DNA of 64,000 nucleotides from Mycolicibacterium sp. MU0050 (GCF_963378085.1 NZ_OY726395.1:4464001-4528000); one strand, 5' to 3'; numbered from the stretch's first letter, positions 1 through 9,988 are shown. Made by a program: numbers and translations. Notes: generated by a model not told the origin, from the letters alone.

Positions 1-1061
1 ACATCGCCGTCGTCGGTCTTGGCGACGTTGGTGAACACGGTGTTGCCGCCCGCGATGGTCTTCATGGCGTTGGGGTTGGAATCCCAGTTGGTGCCCGGCG
101 CCACGCCGAAAAAGCCGAATTCCGGGTTGACCGCGTAGAGCCGGCCGTCCTTGCCGAACCGCATCCAGGCGATGTCGTCACCGACGGTCTCGGCGCGCCA
201 GCCGGGGATGGTCGGCTGCAGCATCGCGAGGTTGGTCTTACCGCAGGCCGACGGGAAGGCGGCGGCAATGTAATAGGCCTTGTCCTCCGGCGAGATCAGC
301 TTGAGGATCAGCATGTGCTCGGCCAACCAGCCCTCGTCGTGGGCCATCGCCGAGGCGATCCGCAGCGAGTAGCACTTCTTGCCGAGCAGCGCGTTGCCGC
401 CGTAACCCGAACCGTAGCTCCAGATTTCGCGGGTTTCCGGGAAGTGGGTGATGTACTTGGTGTCGTTGCAGGGCCAGGGCACGTCCTTCTGGCCGGGCTC
501 CAGCGGCGCACCGATCGAGTGCAGCGCCTTGACGAAGAACCCGTCCTCGCCCATCTTGTCCAGGGCGGCCTGCCCCATCCGGGTCATGGTGCGCATCGAG
601 ACGACGACGTATTCGGAGTCGGTGAGCTCGACGCCCAGCTTGGGGTCCTCGGCATCCAGCGGGCCCATGCAGAACGGGACGACGTACATGGTGCGGCCGC
701 GCATGCAGCCGCGGTACAGATCGGTCATCAGCGGCCGCATCTCGGCCGGGTCCATCCAGTTGTTGGTGGGTCCGGCGTCGATCTCCCGCTCGGAGCAGAT
801 GAAGGTGCGGGATTCGACGCGAGCCACGTCGGAGGGGTCGGACAGCGCGAGGAAGGAATTGGGCTGCTTGTCCGGGTTGAGCCGCTGGAAGGTGCCCGCC
901 TCGACGAGCTGATCGCACAGCCGGTTGTATTCTTCCTCGGATCCGTCAGCAAACACCACCCGGTCAGGCTGCGTGAGTTCGGCAACTTCCGTAACCCAGG
1001 CGAGAAGGCCCTGATGTTTGGTCGGCGCGGTGTCCAGACCCGGAATAGTCGCTGAAGTCAT
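1..1061 (-). CDS. pckG: GTP-dependent phosphoenolpyruvate carboxykinase (N-terminal part; runs off the left edge)
   Basis: This enzyme interconverts oxaloacetate and phosphoenolpyruvate using GTP/GDP in the cytosol and opens gluconeogenesis. About 353 codons are present out of the roughly 600 usual for the family; the C-terminal part lies beyond position 1. The translation reads continuously from the ATG at 1061 and contains the P-loop FPSACGKTN diagnostic of the GTP-type enzyme, with the reactive cysteine inside it. Other family stretches are [19 protein letters not shown] and [10 protein letters not shown]. The start is supported by a GCAGGAGA ribosome-binding site 5-6 bases upstream. About 380 bases separate it from the GTPase-like gene upstream, so it probably has its own promoter. 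In M. tuberculosis the equivalent gene (Rv0211) has the same neighbours. Identity is secure; only the right part can be seen. Confidence 0.95.
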   Translation of the reverse strand, partial: MTSATIPGLDTAPTKHQGLLAWVTEVAELTQPDRVVFADGSEEEYNRLCDQLVEAGTFQRLNPDKQPNSFLALSDPSDVARVESRTFICSEREIDAGPTNNWMDPAEMRPLMTDLYRGCMRGRTMYVVPFCMGPLDAEDPKLGVELTDSEYVVVSMRTMTRMGQAALDKMGEDGFFVKALHSIGAPLEPGQKDVPWPCNDTKYITHFPETREIWSYGSGYGGNALLGKKCYSLRIASAMAHDEGWLAEHMLILKLISPEDKAYYIAAAFPSACGKTNLAMLQPTIPGWRAETVGDDIAWMRFGKDGRLYAVNPEFGFFGVAPGTNWDSNPNAMKTIAGGNTVFTNVAKTDDGD

Positions 1062-1441
1062 GAAAATCTCCTGCTCAAGTTTGTTCGCGTAGCACCCACG
1101 AGGGCCCTGGCCCCCTCCTGACAGACGACTCGTCTCGACAGTCATCCCTGATACGAGGTTAACGCGGGTGAGCAAGCCGCGGACCATCGAGGCCATGTCC
1201 GATGACTCACAGGAACGATTCAGACTCCGTTACCTGCCCGGTTCAACCGCGTCAAGTGTGACCCAGCCCCCAACAGCGGCCCGGAGTGCGCGCGCCACCG
1301 CCGAGTTCGGCGGCACCGACCCGTCGCAGCGGCCCCGGCGACACCCCGGGAGCTGCCCCGCCCGGAGACCCCTCGCGACGCCTCCGTGACCTGCTCACGG
1401 GTGGGATGCCGAGGCGAGCGGACGGCCCGCCGACGCGGGGG
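1062..1441. other. intergenic region upstream of pckG
   Basis: These 380 bases lie between the end of the GTPase-like gene and the pckG start. Short open frames here have arginine/proline-rich, shadow-like composition and no ribosome-binding site, so I see no gene. The pckG promoter and 5' leader should lie here. A GTTAACCTCGTATCAGG stretch on the minus strand near 1147-1163 could contain a -10 element, but I cannot assign it firmly. Confidence 0.5.
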
Positions 1442-2986
1442 TCAGTCCCGCCCGGGACCGGGGCCGGCAACCGCGTCGGACTCCTGCTCGGCGTCCTCAG
1501 CTACCGAATCGCCCACCGCGTGCCCGTTGCGGTCGGACTCCGGGGTACCCAGCTCCCGGTGCACCGCCGACAACGCGGCGCGCAGCGCCGGCCCCGCCGC
1601 CTCCCGCGCGGCCCGGGCCTGGAGGCGGGCGGCCTCGTGCGCGCGCAATTCCGCATCGATGACGCGGACCCGTTCGGCCACCCGGGCCGCATCGGCCTCC
1701 GCCTGCTGTGACAGCGCCGACGTCAGCGCCATCTCCGCCGCCAACACCCGGGTCGCGACGGTTTGATCCAACGCCGAACGCAGCCCCGCGGTCCGTTCGG
1801 CGAGCCAGCGATCCAGCACCGCCCGGTCGTGCAGCAACGACCGGGTGTTGACCACCCACACCGTCACCGCCACGCCGAGCAACAGGCAGACCACCGCGCC
1901 CACCGCGGTCAGGCCCGGCGCCAGATCCGCGAACAGTCGGCTCAGCGTCAGGGCGATGCCCAACCCGAGTCCGGCGCCCACCAACGCCGTCAGCCGCGTC
2001 TCGAGGCGCCGCGACTTCAGCGGCGGCGGGCCCACGCCGGCCTGGCGCGCCATCGGAGTGGCCGTGGGATCCGCGGGCAGTCCCAGTTCGGCGGCGACGT
2101 CGGAGAGATGCTCGGTGATGCCGGCGTCCACCTCGCCGACGACGGTGCCGATGCGCCGTTCGACGTAGGCGAGGAACTCGGGCAGTCCGCGCCGGCTGAC
2201 CGCGGCGGCGTCCTCCTGCAACTCGGTACGCACCGAAGTGCAGCGGTTTCGGGCGAAGTAGGACAGCTGCACCCGCGCCTGCTGGATCTGGCTGCGCAGG
2301 GCGACCGCACGCTCGGAACGACCCACACGAACGCTGCGCAACGCGTCGTCACGCTCGGCGCGCAGCGCCTCCATGCGGGCTTCGCGACCGGCCCCGTCCG
2401 CGGCGATGTCGTACTGATCGACAGTGGATGTCAGCCGGAATTCCCACGCCCGCAACCGGTTTCGACGAGACACCGTGTCGTCGGCCAGGGCGGTGTCCAG
2501 CCCCGTCAGCAGGTCCTCGCAGCGCGGCTCTCCCAGCTCCGGCGCGGCGGCCACCGCGACCCACGGCACCCGCGTGTACCGCGGTGCGTGCGCGGCCAAC
2601 GCCTCGCGGTCGGCCTCGAGTACGTCGCGGAAGTTGCGGTGGGCGTCGATCTTGGCCAGCGCGCAGATCACCACGTCGGTGTGCGCGGCGGCCATGTCCA
2701 GCACGGCGCAGTCCGAGGGCGTCAGCGGTGCCGCCGCCGAGGCCACGAACACCACCGCCACCGGAACCTCGCCCGGGCGCAGGTCGTCGGCCTCGACGAA
2801 CTCCACGTCGGGGCGGCGGTCGGCCAGCAGCCGCGCCACGCTGGTCGACCCGGCCAACCACGGGCCCGTCACCAACACGACGTCACGGCGCCGCACCGCG
2901 GGCGGCCGCACGTCGGGCACCAGGGCGCCGACGAACGCGTCGACCGCGACCACCGGATCTGTCTCGGCCCCATCGCGGTCGGTCAT
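1442..2986 (-). CDS. membrane-anchored GTPase-like protein (Rv0210-like)
   Basis: This 514-residue protein is encoded directly downstream of the Rv0209-like gene with a 4-base ATGA overlap, so the two are probably translationally coupled. Near residue 33 it has a P-loop-like stretch, GPWLAGSTSVARLL, in which the usual lysine is missing. Near residue 100 there is ALAKID, resembling the NKxD guanine-specificity motif. A helical, Arg/Glu-rich middle is followed by two adjacent hydrophobic segments (roughly 340-395) and a second charged helical region. That layout recalls bacterial dynamin-like or YeeP-type GTPases working as pairs, but this is inference. The ATG at 2986 was chosen over longer upstream reading because of the overlap and because upstream codons look like non-coding shadow. 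No experimentally known function is recalled. Confidence 0.75.
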   Translation of the reverse strand: MTDRDGAETDPVVAVDAFVGALVPDVRPPAVRRRDVVLVTGPWLAGSTSVARLLADRRPDVEFVEADDLRPGEVPVAVVFVASAAAPLTPSDCAVLDMAAAHTDVVICALAKIDAHRNFRDVLEADREALAAHAPRYTRVPWVAVAAAPELGEPRCEDLLTGLDTALADDTVSRRNRLRAWEFRLTSTVDQYDIAADGAGREARMEALRAERDDALRSVRVGRSERAVALRSQIQQARVQLSYFARNRCTSVRTELQEDAAAVSRRGLPEFLAYVERRIGTVVGEVDAGITEHLSDVAAELGLPADPTATPMARQAGVGPPPLKSRRLETRLTALVGAGLGLGIALTLSRLFADLAPGLTAVGAVVCLLLGVAVTVWVVNTRSLLHDRAVLDRWLAERTAGLRSALDQTVATRVLAAEMALTSALSQQAEADAARVAERVRVIDAELRAHEAARLQARAAREAAGPALRAALSAVHRELGTPESDRNGHAVGDSVAEDAEQESDAVAGPGPGRD

Positions 2987-3999
2987 GGCCGCGCACCGGC
3001 GAGCCGTCGCAGCGTCCCGCGCGCGATGTCCAGACCGCAGTCGCGGTGCAGCGGCGAGACCGGTCCGGCGGCGTAGCGGCGCCAGTGCAACGCCGTGCGC
3101 AGCCCCGTGCCGTGGGGCGCGTCCGCTCCGGCGGCGGCCACGACCTCCCGGGCGGCACCCATGCGCGCGAGCGCGACGTCGTCGCCGGCGAGCAACTCCG
3201 CGATCGCCGGGTCGGTGGTGGCCCGCACCGTCAGCGTGTCGCAGGCGGCGACCACCCGGCGGTAGCGGGCCTCGGCGCCGGCGGCCATGATCGCCGCCCG
3301 GAGTTCCGTCAGGCCGCTCGCCGCGGCCAGCAGCGCGCGCAGGTCTGCGGGCGTGGCCTCGGGAGCCTCCCGCAGCGCCACGACCGCATGGGCGACGCCG
3401 AACAGTTCGAGCGCCGCCAGCAGCCGCCGGCGTTCCGCGGCCGGTACCGGGTGCGGCGCGGTCACGAAGTCGTCGGCCGAGGTCCACTGCGCCGGGGCGG
3501 TGACCAGCGTGCGCAGCGCGGCGAGCAGGTCGTCGTCGAGTACCGCCGGGTCGGCCGCGGCGAGCGCCGCCGGTGCCACGAAGGGCACGACGGGGATGCC
3601 GACGGCGGCGCTCAACCCTGCGGCGTGTCGACGCGCCCGCCGCATCGGCCCGCCGTCCGCCAGCCCGGCCAGATCCGACTTGTTGAGCACGATCAGGTCG
3701 GCGCCGTCGGCGAGCGCCCGGCGGTCCTCGGGTTTGCACACCTCGGCCAGCACGTAGAGCCGGACGTCGGCCCCGGATGTCCCGGACGCGCCGGCAGGCC
3801 CGATCAGGTGACCGTCGGCGCGCAGCGCCGCCACCACGCGCCTGCCCCCGACTCCACGGCGGCCCCGCACGTCGATGCGCAGCGGTGCGGCCACCGCATC
3901 GGCGAGCGCCGGCAGCTCAGGATCGGCCGTCCGCGCCGCGCACCGCCTCAGCGCCTCGGTGAATATCTGTAGCCCCTGTCCGCTCATCTGTGGTGCCAT
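2983..3999 (-). CDS. GTPase-like protein, partner of the downstream gene (Rv0209-like)
   Basis: A 338-residue protein, first gene of a two-gene unit. The clearest motif is LIVLNKSDL around residue 110, a G4 (NKxD) box. The region where a P-loop is expected reads GRRGVGGRR, without the GK[S/T] core. The rest is alanine- and arginine-rich helix without membrane segments, so it is probably cytoplasmic and acts with the membrane-anchored partner. The ATG at 3999 is followed by a second in-frame ATG at 3987 that could also be used. The gene diverges from trmB across 129 bases that must hold both promoters. In M. tuberculosis the same pair lies between trmB and pckA. The specific function is unknown. 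Confidence 0.72.
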   Translation of the reverse strand: MAPQMSGQGLQIFTEALRRCAARTADPELPALADAVAAPLRIDVRGRRGVGGRRVVAALRADGHLIGPAGASGTSGADVRLYVLAEVCKPEDRRALADGADLIVLNKSDLAGLADGGPMRRARRHAAGLSAAVGIPVVPFVAPAALAAADPAVLDDDLLAALRTLVTAPAQWTSADDFVTAPHPVPAAERRRLLAALELFGVAHAVVALREAPEATPADLRALLAAASGLTELRAAIMAAGAEARYRRVVAACDTLTVRATTDPAIAELLAGDDVALARMGAAREVVAAAGADAPHGTGLRTALHWRRYAAGPVSPLHRDCGLDIARGTLRRLAGARP

Positions 4000-4128
4000 G
4001 TTGGCACTTGCAGGTGTGCCGGCGCGAGCCAGCTCCCGACGGATTGTGCACAGGTCGCAAGGCAACTGTTGGGTATCAATCCGTCCCGCGATGCGGGCCC
4101 TGATGCGCGCATGGGAGACGATATAGGG

Positions 4129-4881
4129 ATGCGTGCGCAACCTGGAACCGAACCGGCGGGCCGTCCCGCCGAGGCGGACGACCGGTCGGCGGCACCTCGG
4201 CACCGTCGGGTGACCAGCTTTCGGACTCGACGTTCGGCCCTGAGCGACAACCAGCACGCCACCTGGGACCGCCGGTGGCCGGAGCTGGGCATCGTCGCCC
4301 GTTCGGGCCCGGACCAGCCGGAACGACTGGACACCGCGGCCTGGTTCGGCCGCACCGCGCCGCTGGTGCTCGAGATCGGCTGCGGAACCGGCACCTCGAC
4401 GCTGGCGATGGCCCAGGCCGAGCCCGACGTCGACGTGATCGCCGTCGAGGTCTACAAGCGCGGTCTGGCGCAGCTGCTCAGCGCCATCGACCGCGAGGGG
4501 GTCACCAACATCCGGCTGGTCCGCGGGGACGGTGTCGACGTGCTGGAGCACCTCATCACCCCCGGATCCCTGACCGGGGTCCGGGTCTTCTTCCCGGACC
4601 CATGGCCGAAGGCCCGCCACCACAAGCGGCGGCTGCTGCAGCCCGCCACCGTCGCGCTGATCGCCGACGGCCTGCGGCCGGGCGGGATCCTGCACGCCGC
4701 CACCGACCATGCCGACTACGCCGAACAGATCGCGGAGGTCGGCGACGCCGAGCCGCGGCTGCGGCGCGTCGCGGCGACGGCACAGCTCCCCATCTCCGTG
4801 CAGCGGCCCACCACCAAGTACGAGTCCAAGGCCCACACCGTCGGCAGCCCGATCAACGAGTTGATCTGGGAGCGGCTGTGA
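4129..4881 (+). CDS. trmB: tRNA (guanine46-N7)-methyltransferase
   Basis: TrmB methylates G46 in the variable loop of tRNA using S-adenosylmethionine. The 250-residue reading has the class I SAM-binding motif EIGCGTGTSTLAMAQAEPD near residues 85-103 and the TrmB signature FFPDPWPKARHHKRRLLQP. I chose the ATG at 4129 because the product then starts MRAQPG, like the M. tuberculosis protein as I recall it, and GGGAGA lies 10 bases upstream. In-frame ATG 4111 and TTG 4069 would lengthen it. Its stop is fused to the start region of the NYN gene. Together with mmpL3 downstream this is a conserved mycobacterial cluster. Confidence 0.92.
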   Translation: MRAQPGTEPAGRPAEADDRSAAPRHRRVTSFRTRRSALSDNQHATWDRRWPELGIVARSGPDQPERLDTAAWFGRTAPLVLEIGCGTGTSTLAMAQAEPDVDVIAVEVYKRGLAQLLSAIDREGVTNIRLVRGDGVDVLEHLITPGSLTGVRVFFPDPWPKARHHKRRLLQPATVALIADGLRPGGILHAATDHADYAEQIAEVGDAEPRLRRVAATAQLPISVQRPTTKYESKAHTVGSPINELIWERL

Positions 4882-4883
4882 CC

Positions 4884-5618
4884 ATGACCGACACGGAGAT
4901 GAGCGCGGCGGAAGTCGACAGCGAGGACGCCGACGAGACCGGCGTCACCGCATCCGTCGATGACGATTCGCTGAATCTCGGTGAGGCGCCGTCGGTGCTG
5001 CGGGTGCTGCTGGTCTGGGACGCCCCCAATCTGGACATGGGACTCGGCGCCATCCTGGGCGGCCGTCCGACCGCCGCCTACCGGCCCCGGTTCGACGCGC
5101 TGGGACGCTGGCTGCTGGGCCGCACCGCGGAGATCTCCGCGGATTTCCCCGACCGGACCGTCGAGCCCGAGGCCACCGTCTTCACCAACATCGCCCCTGG
5201 CAGCGCCGACGTGGTGCGGCCGTGGGTGGAGGCGCTGCGGAACGTCGGCTTCGCCGTCTTCGCCAAACCCAAGATCGACGACGACAGCGACGTCGACAGC
5301 GACATGCTCGAGCACATCGCGCTGCGGCGTTCCGAAGGTCTGGGGGCGCTGTTGGTCGCCTCGGCCGATGGTCAGGCGTTTCGGCAGCCGCTGGAACAGA
5401 TTGCCAGGGATGACGGCACCGACGTGGCTGTCCTCGGATTTCGTGAACATGCCAGCTGGGCGCTAGCGTCGGATACCTTGGAGTTCGTCGACCTGGAAGA
5501 CATTCCTGGTGTCTTCCGGGAGCCGCTCCCGCGAATCGGCCTCGATTCGCTACCGGAAGAGGGGGCGTGGCTGCAGCCGTTCAGGCCGTTGTCCTCGCTG
5601 CTTGCGTCTCGGGCATGA
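4884..5618 (+). CDS. NYN (PIN-like) domain protein, putative RNase (Rv0207c-like)
   Basis: A 244-residue protein with an acidic, disordered N-terminus (residues 1-35) followed by an NYN domain of the PIN-like nuclease fold. The first catalytic-type aspartates sit in VLLVWDAPNLDMGLG, a cluster of acidic residues follows in DDDSDVDSDMLEH, and the LLVASADGQAF strand comes near residue 160. NYN domains usually bind metal through such acidic residues and cleave RNA; the substrate here is unknown. A GTG at 4878 overlapping the trmB stop (GTGA) is an alternative start. Lying between trmB and mmpL3, it is probably co-transcribed with trmB. Confidence 0.85.
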   Translation: MTDTEMSAAEVDSEDADETGVTASVDDDSLNLGEAPSVLRVLLVWDAPNLDMGLGAILGGRPTAAYRPRFDALGRWLLGRTAEISADFPDRTVEPEATVFTNIAPGSADVVRPWVEALRNVGFAVFAKPKIDDDSDVDSDMLEHIALRRSEGLGALLVASADGQAFRQPLEQIARDDGTDVAVLGFREHASWALASDTLEFVDLEDIPGVFREPLPRIGLDSLPEEGAWLQPFRPLSSLLASRA

Positions 5619-5664
5619 CCGCAAAGCGCCTGCTGATGGACAACTTCACACACTTTCATAGCCA

Positions 5665-5683
5665 GTGTGCGCCGAGCGCACAC
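5665..5683. promoter_or_regulatory. perfect palindrome upstream of mmpL3, candidate operator
   Basis: GTGTGCGC-CGA-GCGCACAC is an 8-bp perfect inverted repeat with a 3-base centre. It lies 30 bases before the mmpL3 GTG start, inside the only gap in this cluster. Its size and symmetry fit a TetR-type operator. TetR-family regulators of mmpL3/mmpL11 have been described in M. tuberculosis, but linking this site to one of them is inference. Confidence 0.45.
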
Positions 5684-5712
5684 CCAGACTTTCTACAGCG
5701 TTAGGAGATCAC

Positions 5713-8667
5713 GTGTTCGCCTGGTGGGGCCGAACGGTATTCAAGTACCGATTCATCGTCATCGCGGTCATGGTCTCGTTGTGCATCGGCGGCGGCATCT
5801 TTGGCATGAGCCTGGGTAACCACGTCACCCAGAGTGGTTTCTACGACGACGGCAGCGAATCGGTGAAGGCGTCGGTGCTGGCCGACGAGGTCTACGGTCG
5901 CGACCGACTCAGCCACATCGTGGCAATCCTGGATGCGCCCGAGGGCAAGAAGGTCAACGACCCGGCCTGGGCCAAGACGATGGCCGAGGAGCTCGACCAG
6001 GTCCAGGCGGACAACCCGGACGAGGTGCTGCAGTGGGCCGGCTACCTCAAGGACCCCTCCGCCGACCCGGACGCGTCCGGCTTCAACGCCGAGGACAGCA
6101 CCAGGACCTTCGTCATCATGCCGCTCAAGGGCGACGACGACGACGAGATCCTCAACAACTACAAGCGCATCGAGAGCGACCTGCAGCAGGTCAACGACGG
6201 CAACATCAAACTCGCGGGCCTGCAGCCCCTGGCCAACGAGTTGACCGGCACCATCGCCGAGGACCAGAAACGCGCCGAGGTGCTGGCGCTGCCCCTGGTC
6301 GCCGTGGTGCTGTTCTTCGTCTTCGGCGGCGTGATCGCCGCATTCCTGCCCGCGATGGTCGGTGGCCTGGCCATCGCCGGATCCATGGGCATCCTGATGT
6401 TCGTCGCCCAGTTCGGGCCGGTGCACTACTTCGCCCAGCCGGTGGTGACGCTGATCGGTCTGGGTATCGCGATCGACTACGGGCTGTTCGTGGTGAGCCG
6501 ATTCCGAGAAGAGCTGGCCGAAGGCTATAAGACCGAGGCCGCGGTTCGGCGCACCATGATGACCGCCGGCCGCACGGTGGTGTTCTCCGCGGTGCTCATC
6601 GTCGCGTCGCTGGCCGGCCTGCTGCTGTTCCCGCAGGGCTTCCTGAAATCGCTCACCTACGCCGGCATGTCCTCGATCATGTTGGCCGCGATCCTTTCCG
6701 TCACGGTGCTGCCGGCGGTGCTGGCGATCCTCGGTCCCAACGTCGACGCGTTCGGGGTGCGCACCCTGCTGCGGGTTCCGTTCCTGGCCAACTGGGGCTT
6801 CTCCCGCGCGATCATCGACTGGCTCGCCGAGAAGACGCAGAAGACCAAGACCCGCGAGGAAGTCGAGAAGGGCTTCTGGGGCAAGCTGGCCAACCGGGTG
6901 ATGAAGCGTCCGCTGGTCTTCGCCGTGCCGATCATCGTCATCATGGTCTTGCTGATCACCCCGCTGGGGAACCTCGCACTCGGCGGCATCAGCGAGAAAT
7001 ACCTGCCGCCGGACAACCCCGTCCGGATGGCGCAGGAGGACTTCGACCGGACCTTCCCGGGCTTCCGCACCGAGCAGTTGACGCTGGTCATCGAGAATGC
7101 GACACCCGAGCAGATCGATCAGATCGCCTCACGGGCCGCCCAGATCCCCGGCTTCAGCGCCGACGAATGGACCGAGCGCGCCGTCGCCCCGAACCCCGAC
7201 GAGCCGAACTCCACCCCGACCAAGACCGACGAGAGCGTCACGGTCCTGCAGAACGGGCTGGAAGTCCGCAACGACGCCGCCAAGAAGATGGCGGAGTTGC
7301 GCGCCATCCCGCTGCCCCAAGGGGTGTCGCTGTCGGTGGGTGGTGTCCCGGCGCTGGAACAGGACTCGATCGCGTCGCTGTTCGACAAGCTGCCGCTGAT
7401 GATCGTCATCCTGCTCACCACGACGACATTGCTGATGTTCCTGGTGTTCGGGTCGGTGGTGTTGCCGATCAAGGCCGCGGTGATGAGCGCGCTCACCCTC
7501 GGGTCGACGCTGGGCATCCTGACCTGGATCTTCGTCGACGGGCACGGCTCGGGCATCCTGAACTTCACCCCGACGCCGTTGACCGCGCCCGTGATCGGCC
7601 TGATCATCGCCGTGGTCTACGGGTTGTGTACGGACTACGAGGTCTTCCTGGTGTCCCGAATGGTCGAGGCTCGCGAACGCGGGATGTCGACCAGCGAGGC
7701 GATCCGGATCGGTACCGCGACCACGGGCCGGTTGATCACCGCCGCCGCGTTGGTGCTGGCCGTGGTGGCGGGTGCGTTCGTGTTCTCCGACCTGGTGATG
7801 ATGAAGTACCTGGCGTTCGGCCTGCTGTTCGCATTGTTGTTGGACGCCACCGTGATTCGGATGTTCCTGGTCCCCGCGGTGATGAAGATGCTCGGCGACG
7901 ACTGCTGGTGGGCGCCGCGCTGGATGAAGGTCCTGCAGAACAAGATCGGCATGGGCGAACTGCACCTGCCCGACGAGCGCAAGCACATGGTGGATCCGGG
8001 TCCCGAGGACGACGGCGCCCTCGTCGGTGCCGGGGCCCCCGCTCCGGACCGGCGCCCGCCGCACGATCCCACCCACCCGGCGCCGGGCGGGCCCGCCCGG
8101 GCACGTTCCGAAGCCCGCACCCGGGCGTTGCCCGAGGCTCCCTCGGGTGCCGGCACCAGCCGGATCCCGAGCGCCCAGCCGCAGTCCGAGGCCGACAGCG
8201 AGGCGCCGACGACGCGCTTCAGCTCGGCCCGCAACGCCATGCGCAACGCGGTGACCAACGCCATCAACACCGGCGCCGCGGCGACCCAGCGGCAGGCGCC
8301 GCCCGGGCCGCCCGCCGCCGAGCGGGAGATCGAGTCCTGGCTGGGTGAGCTGCGCGGTAAGCCGGGAACCCCTGGGCCGCAACCACATCCGCAGCCGTCG
8401 ACTCCGTCGTCGGACCCCACCCGGGCGATGCCGCCCGCTGGGCGCGGCGCCTCGCCGTCGGAAGAGACCACCGCGATCCCGGTCCAGCGTCCCGACGACG
8501 ACGAACCGGCCACCCGGGCCATTCCGGTGAACAAGCCGCCGAAGAGCGACACCGAGGCGGCCACCGAGAAGCTCAACGCCCCCAGCGAGGACGACAAGAA
8601 GCCGCCGCGGCGCGGTGGCGGGCTCAGCGCCGCAGACCTGCTACGCCGCGAGGGCCGCCGACTCTAG
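5713..8667 (+). CDS. mmpL3: trehalose monomycolate flippase/transporter MmpL3
   Basis: MmpL3 is the essential RND-type inner-membrane transporter that exports trehalose monomycolate for mycolic-acid envelope assembly. The 984-residue product starts MFAWWGRTV, matching mycobacterial MmpL3 as I recall it, from a GTG at 5713 preceded by TTAGGAGA. It has 12 membrane segments in two halves with two large periplasmic loops. The two proton-relay Asp-Tyr pairs are D255/Y256 (AIDYGLFVVSRF) and D641/Y642 (CTDYEVFLVSRM). The C-terminal 230 or so residues are a cytoplasmic, Pro/Arg-rich, presumably disordered tail. A longer in-frame reading from 5665 exists but lacks support. The gene converges on the AI-2E-type gene 25 bases downstream. 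Confidence 0.97.
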   Translation: MFAWWGRTVFKYRFIVIAVMVSLCIGGGIFGMSLGNHVTQSGFYDDGSESVKASVLADEVYGRDRLSHIVAILDAPEGKKVNDPAWAKTMAEELDQVQADNPDEVLQWAGYLKDPSADPDASGFNAEDSTRTFVIMPLKGDDDDEILNNYKRIESDLQQVNDGNIKLAGLQPLANELTGTIAEDQKRAEVLALPLVAVVLFFVFGGVIAAFLPAMVGGLAIAGSMGILMFVAQFGPVHYFAQPVVTLIGLGIAIDYGLFVVSRFREELAEGYKTEAAVRRTMMTAGRTVVFSAVLIVASLAGLLLFPQGFLKSLTYAGMSSIMLAAILSVTVLPAVLAILGPNVDAFGVRTLLRVPFLANWGFSRAIIDWLAEKTQKTKTREEVEKGFWGKLANRVMKRPLVFAVPIIVIMVLLITPLGNLALGGISEKYLPPDNPVRMAQEDFDRTFPGFRTEQLTLVIENATPEQIDQIASRAAQIPGFSADEWTERAVAPNPDEPNSTPTKTDESVTVLQNGLEVRNDAAKKMAELRAIPLPQGVSLSVGGVPALEQDSIASLFDKLPLMIVILLTTTTLLMFLVFGSVVLPIKAAVMSALTLGSTLGILTWIFVDGHGSGILNFTPTPLTAPVIGLIIAVVYGLCTDYEVFLVSRMVEARERGMSTSEAIRIGTATTGRLITAAALVLAVVAGAFVFSDLVMMKYLAFGLLFALLLDATVIRMFLVPAVMKMLGDDCWWAPRWMKVLQNKIGMGELHLPDERKHMVDPGPEDDGALVGAGAPAPDRRPPHDPTHPAPGGPARARSEARTRALPEAPSGAGTSRIPSAQPQSEADSEAPTTRFSSARNAMRNAVTNAINTGAAATQRQAPPGPPAAEREIESWLGELRGKPGTPGPQPHPQPSTPSSDPTRAMPPAGRGASPSEETTAIPVQRPDDDEPATRAIPVNKPPKSDTEAATEKLNAPSEDDKKPPRRGGGLSAADLLRREGRRL

Positions 8668-8692
8668 GCCCCAGTGACCGGCCCGCCGCGCC

Positions 8693-9901
8693 TCAGTCCC
8701 CGGCGGGCGGTCGCGGGTCCGCGGTGGGCGCCGTGTCGTCGGCCTTCTCCTCTGAGCCCGTGACCTCGTCGGGTTCGGCTGTGATCACCGGACCCGGTTG
8801 ATTCTCGAAAGCGGCGGCCTGCCGCTCGGTTTCGGCCTCGGCATCCTCGGCCATGAGCACCCGCACCGCGCTGTTGAGGAACGCGATGATGGGGACCGCG
8901 AGCAACGCGCCGACGATGCCGGCCAGCACCCCGCCGGCGGCGATGCCGAGCACCACGGCCAGCGGGTGAATGGAGACGGCCCGGCCCATCACCAAGGGTT
9001 GCAGCACATGCGATTCCAGTTGTTGCACCGCCAGGATCAGCCCGAGCGTGATCAACCCGTACACGAAGCCCTTGGCCAGCAGCGCCACCACGACCGCCAG
9101 AAAGCCGGTCACCACCGCACCGATCAGCGGCACGAAGGCACCGAGGAACACCAGCGACGCCAACGGCAGCGCCAGCGGGACACCCATGATCGCCAGGCCG
9201 GTCCCGATCCCGATGGCATCGACGAGCGCGACCAGGAACGTCGCGCGCACATACCCGATGAGCGAGCTGAAACCCGCCCGGCCGGCCTCCCGCACCCGCT
9301 CCCGGTATTCGGTGGGGAACACCTTAGTGACGAACGCGAAGATGTTGCGGCCGCCGTGCAGAAAGAAGATCAGCGAGAACATCACCAGCAGTGCCCCGGT
9401 GACGATCTCGGTCAACGTGGCCGCCGTCGACAACGCCCCACTGGTCACGCGGGACTGATTGTTGCGCAGCGCCTCGATGGCCGTGTCGCCGGCGTGGTCG
9501 ATCTGCTCCCGGCTCACATGGATGGGCCCTTCGATGAGCCAGTCGGTGAACGAGTCGATGCTCTGCGTCACCTGCTCGACCAGATCCGGCAGACCCTCGA
9601 TGAACTGGGTGACGACGAACGCCATGATCCCGCCCAGGATCGCCAGACCGCTGAGCAGCACCGCGGCCACCGCCCCGCCGCGGTGGAAACCACGCTTGTC
9701 CAGCCAGTCCACCGCCGGCAGCAGCAGCGCGGTCAGGATGACGGCGATCAGCACCGGCACCACGATCAGGTCGACCTTCATGACCACCCACACCACCGCG
9801 ACGCCGGCCGCGAGGATGACCAACAGGCGCCACGCCCACGCCGCCGTCTTGCGCACCAACGGGCTGACGGCCTCGTCCGCGGCATCGGACCGGATCGGCA
9901 T
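8693..9901 (-). CDS. AI-2E family (PerM-type) membrane transporter (Rv0205-like)
   Basis: A 402-residue integral membrane protein of the AI-2E/PerM family. It has 7-8 hydrophobic segments, beginning with [27 protein letters not shown] around residue 22. It also carries the family's soluble insertion between the early and late helices (roughly 80-190) and the conserved C-terminal block with [19 protein letters not shown]. Members export small molecules or act in Na+/H+ antiport, but the substrate here is unknown. The ATG at 9901 ([10 protein letters not shown]) was chosen over upstream in-frame codons. The C-terminus is acidic and disordered. The gene diverges from the M23 lipoprotein gene across 87 bases. 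Confidence 0.85.
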   Translation of the reverse strand: MPIRSDAADEAVSPLVRKTAAWAWRLLVILAAGVAVVWVVMKVDLIVVPVLIAVILTALLLPAVDWLDKRGFHRGGAVAAVLLSGLAILGGIMAFVVTQFIEGLPDLVEQVTQSIDSFTDWLIEGPIHVSREQIDHAGDTAIEALRNNQSRVTSGALSTAATLTEIVTGALLVMFSLIFFLHGGRNIFAFVTKVFPTEYRERVREAGRAGFSSLIGYVRATFLVALVDAIGIGTGLAIMGVPLALPLASLVFLGAFVPLIGAVVTGFLAVVVALLAKGFVYGLITLGLILAVQQLESHVLQPLVMGRAVSIHPLAVVLGIAAGGVLAGIVGALLAVPIIAFLNSAVRVLMAEDAEAETERQAAAFENQPGPVITAEPDEVTGSEEKADDTAPTADPRPPAGD

Positions 9902-9988
9902 GGCGTCAGCGTAATCTCCCGTCCGGACATTCGAGGCGCACGCGCACAACCCGCCCCGCAGACTCCGCGACCGTGATTGGATCGGCGG

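Noticed and set aside
1168..1389. Small open frames between pckG and the GTPase-like gene
   Set aside because: Compositionally typical of random high-GC DNA, with no start-site signals.
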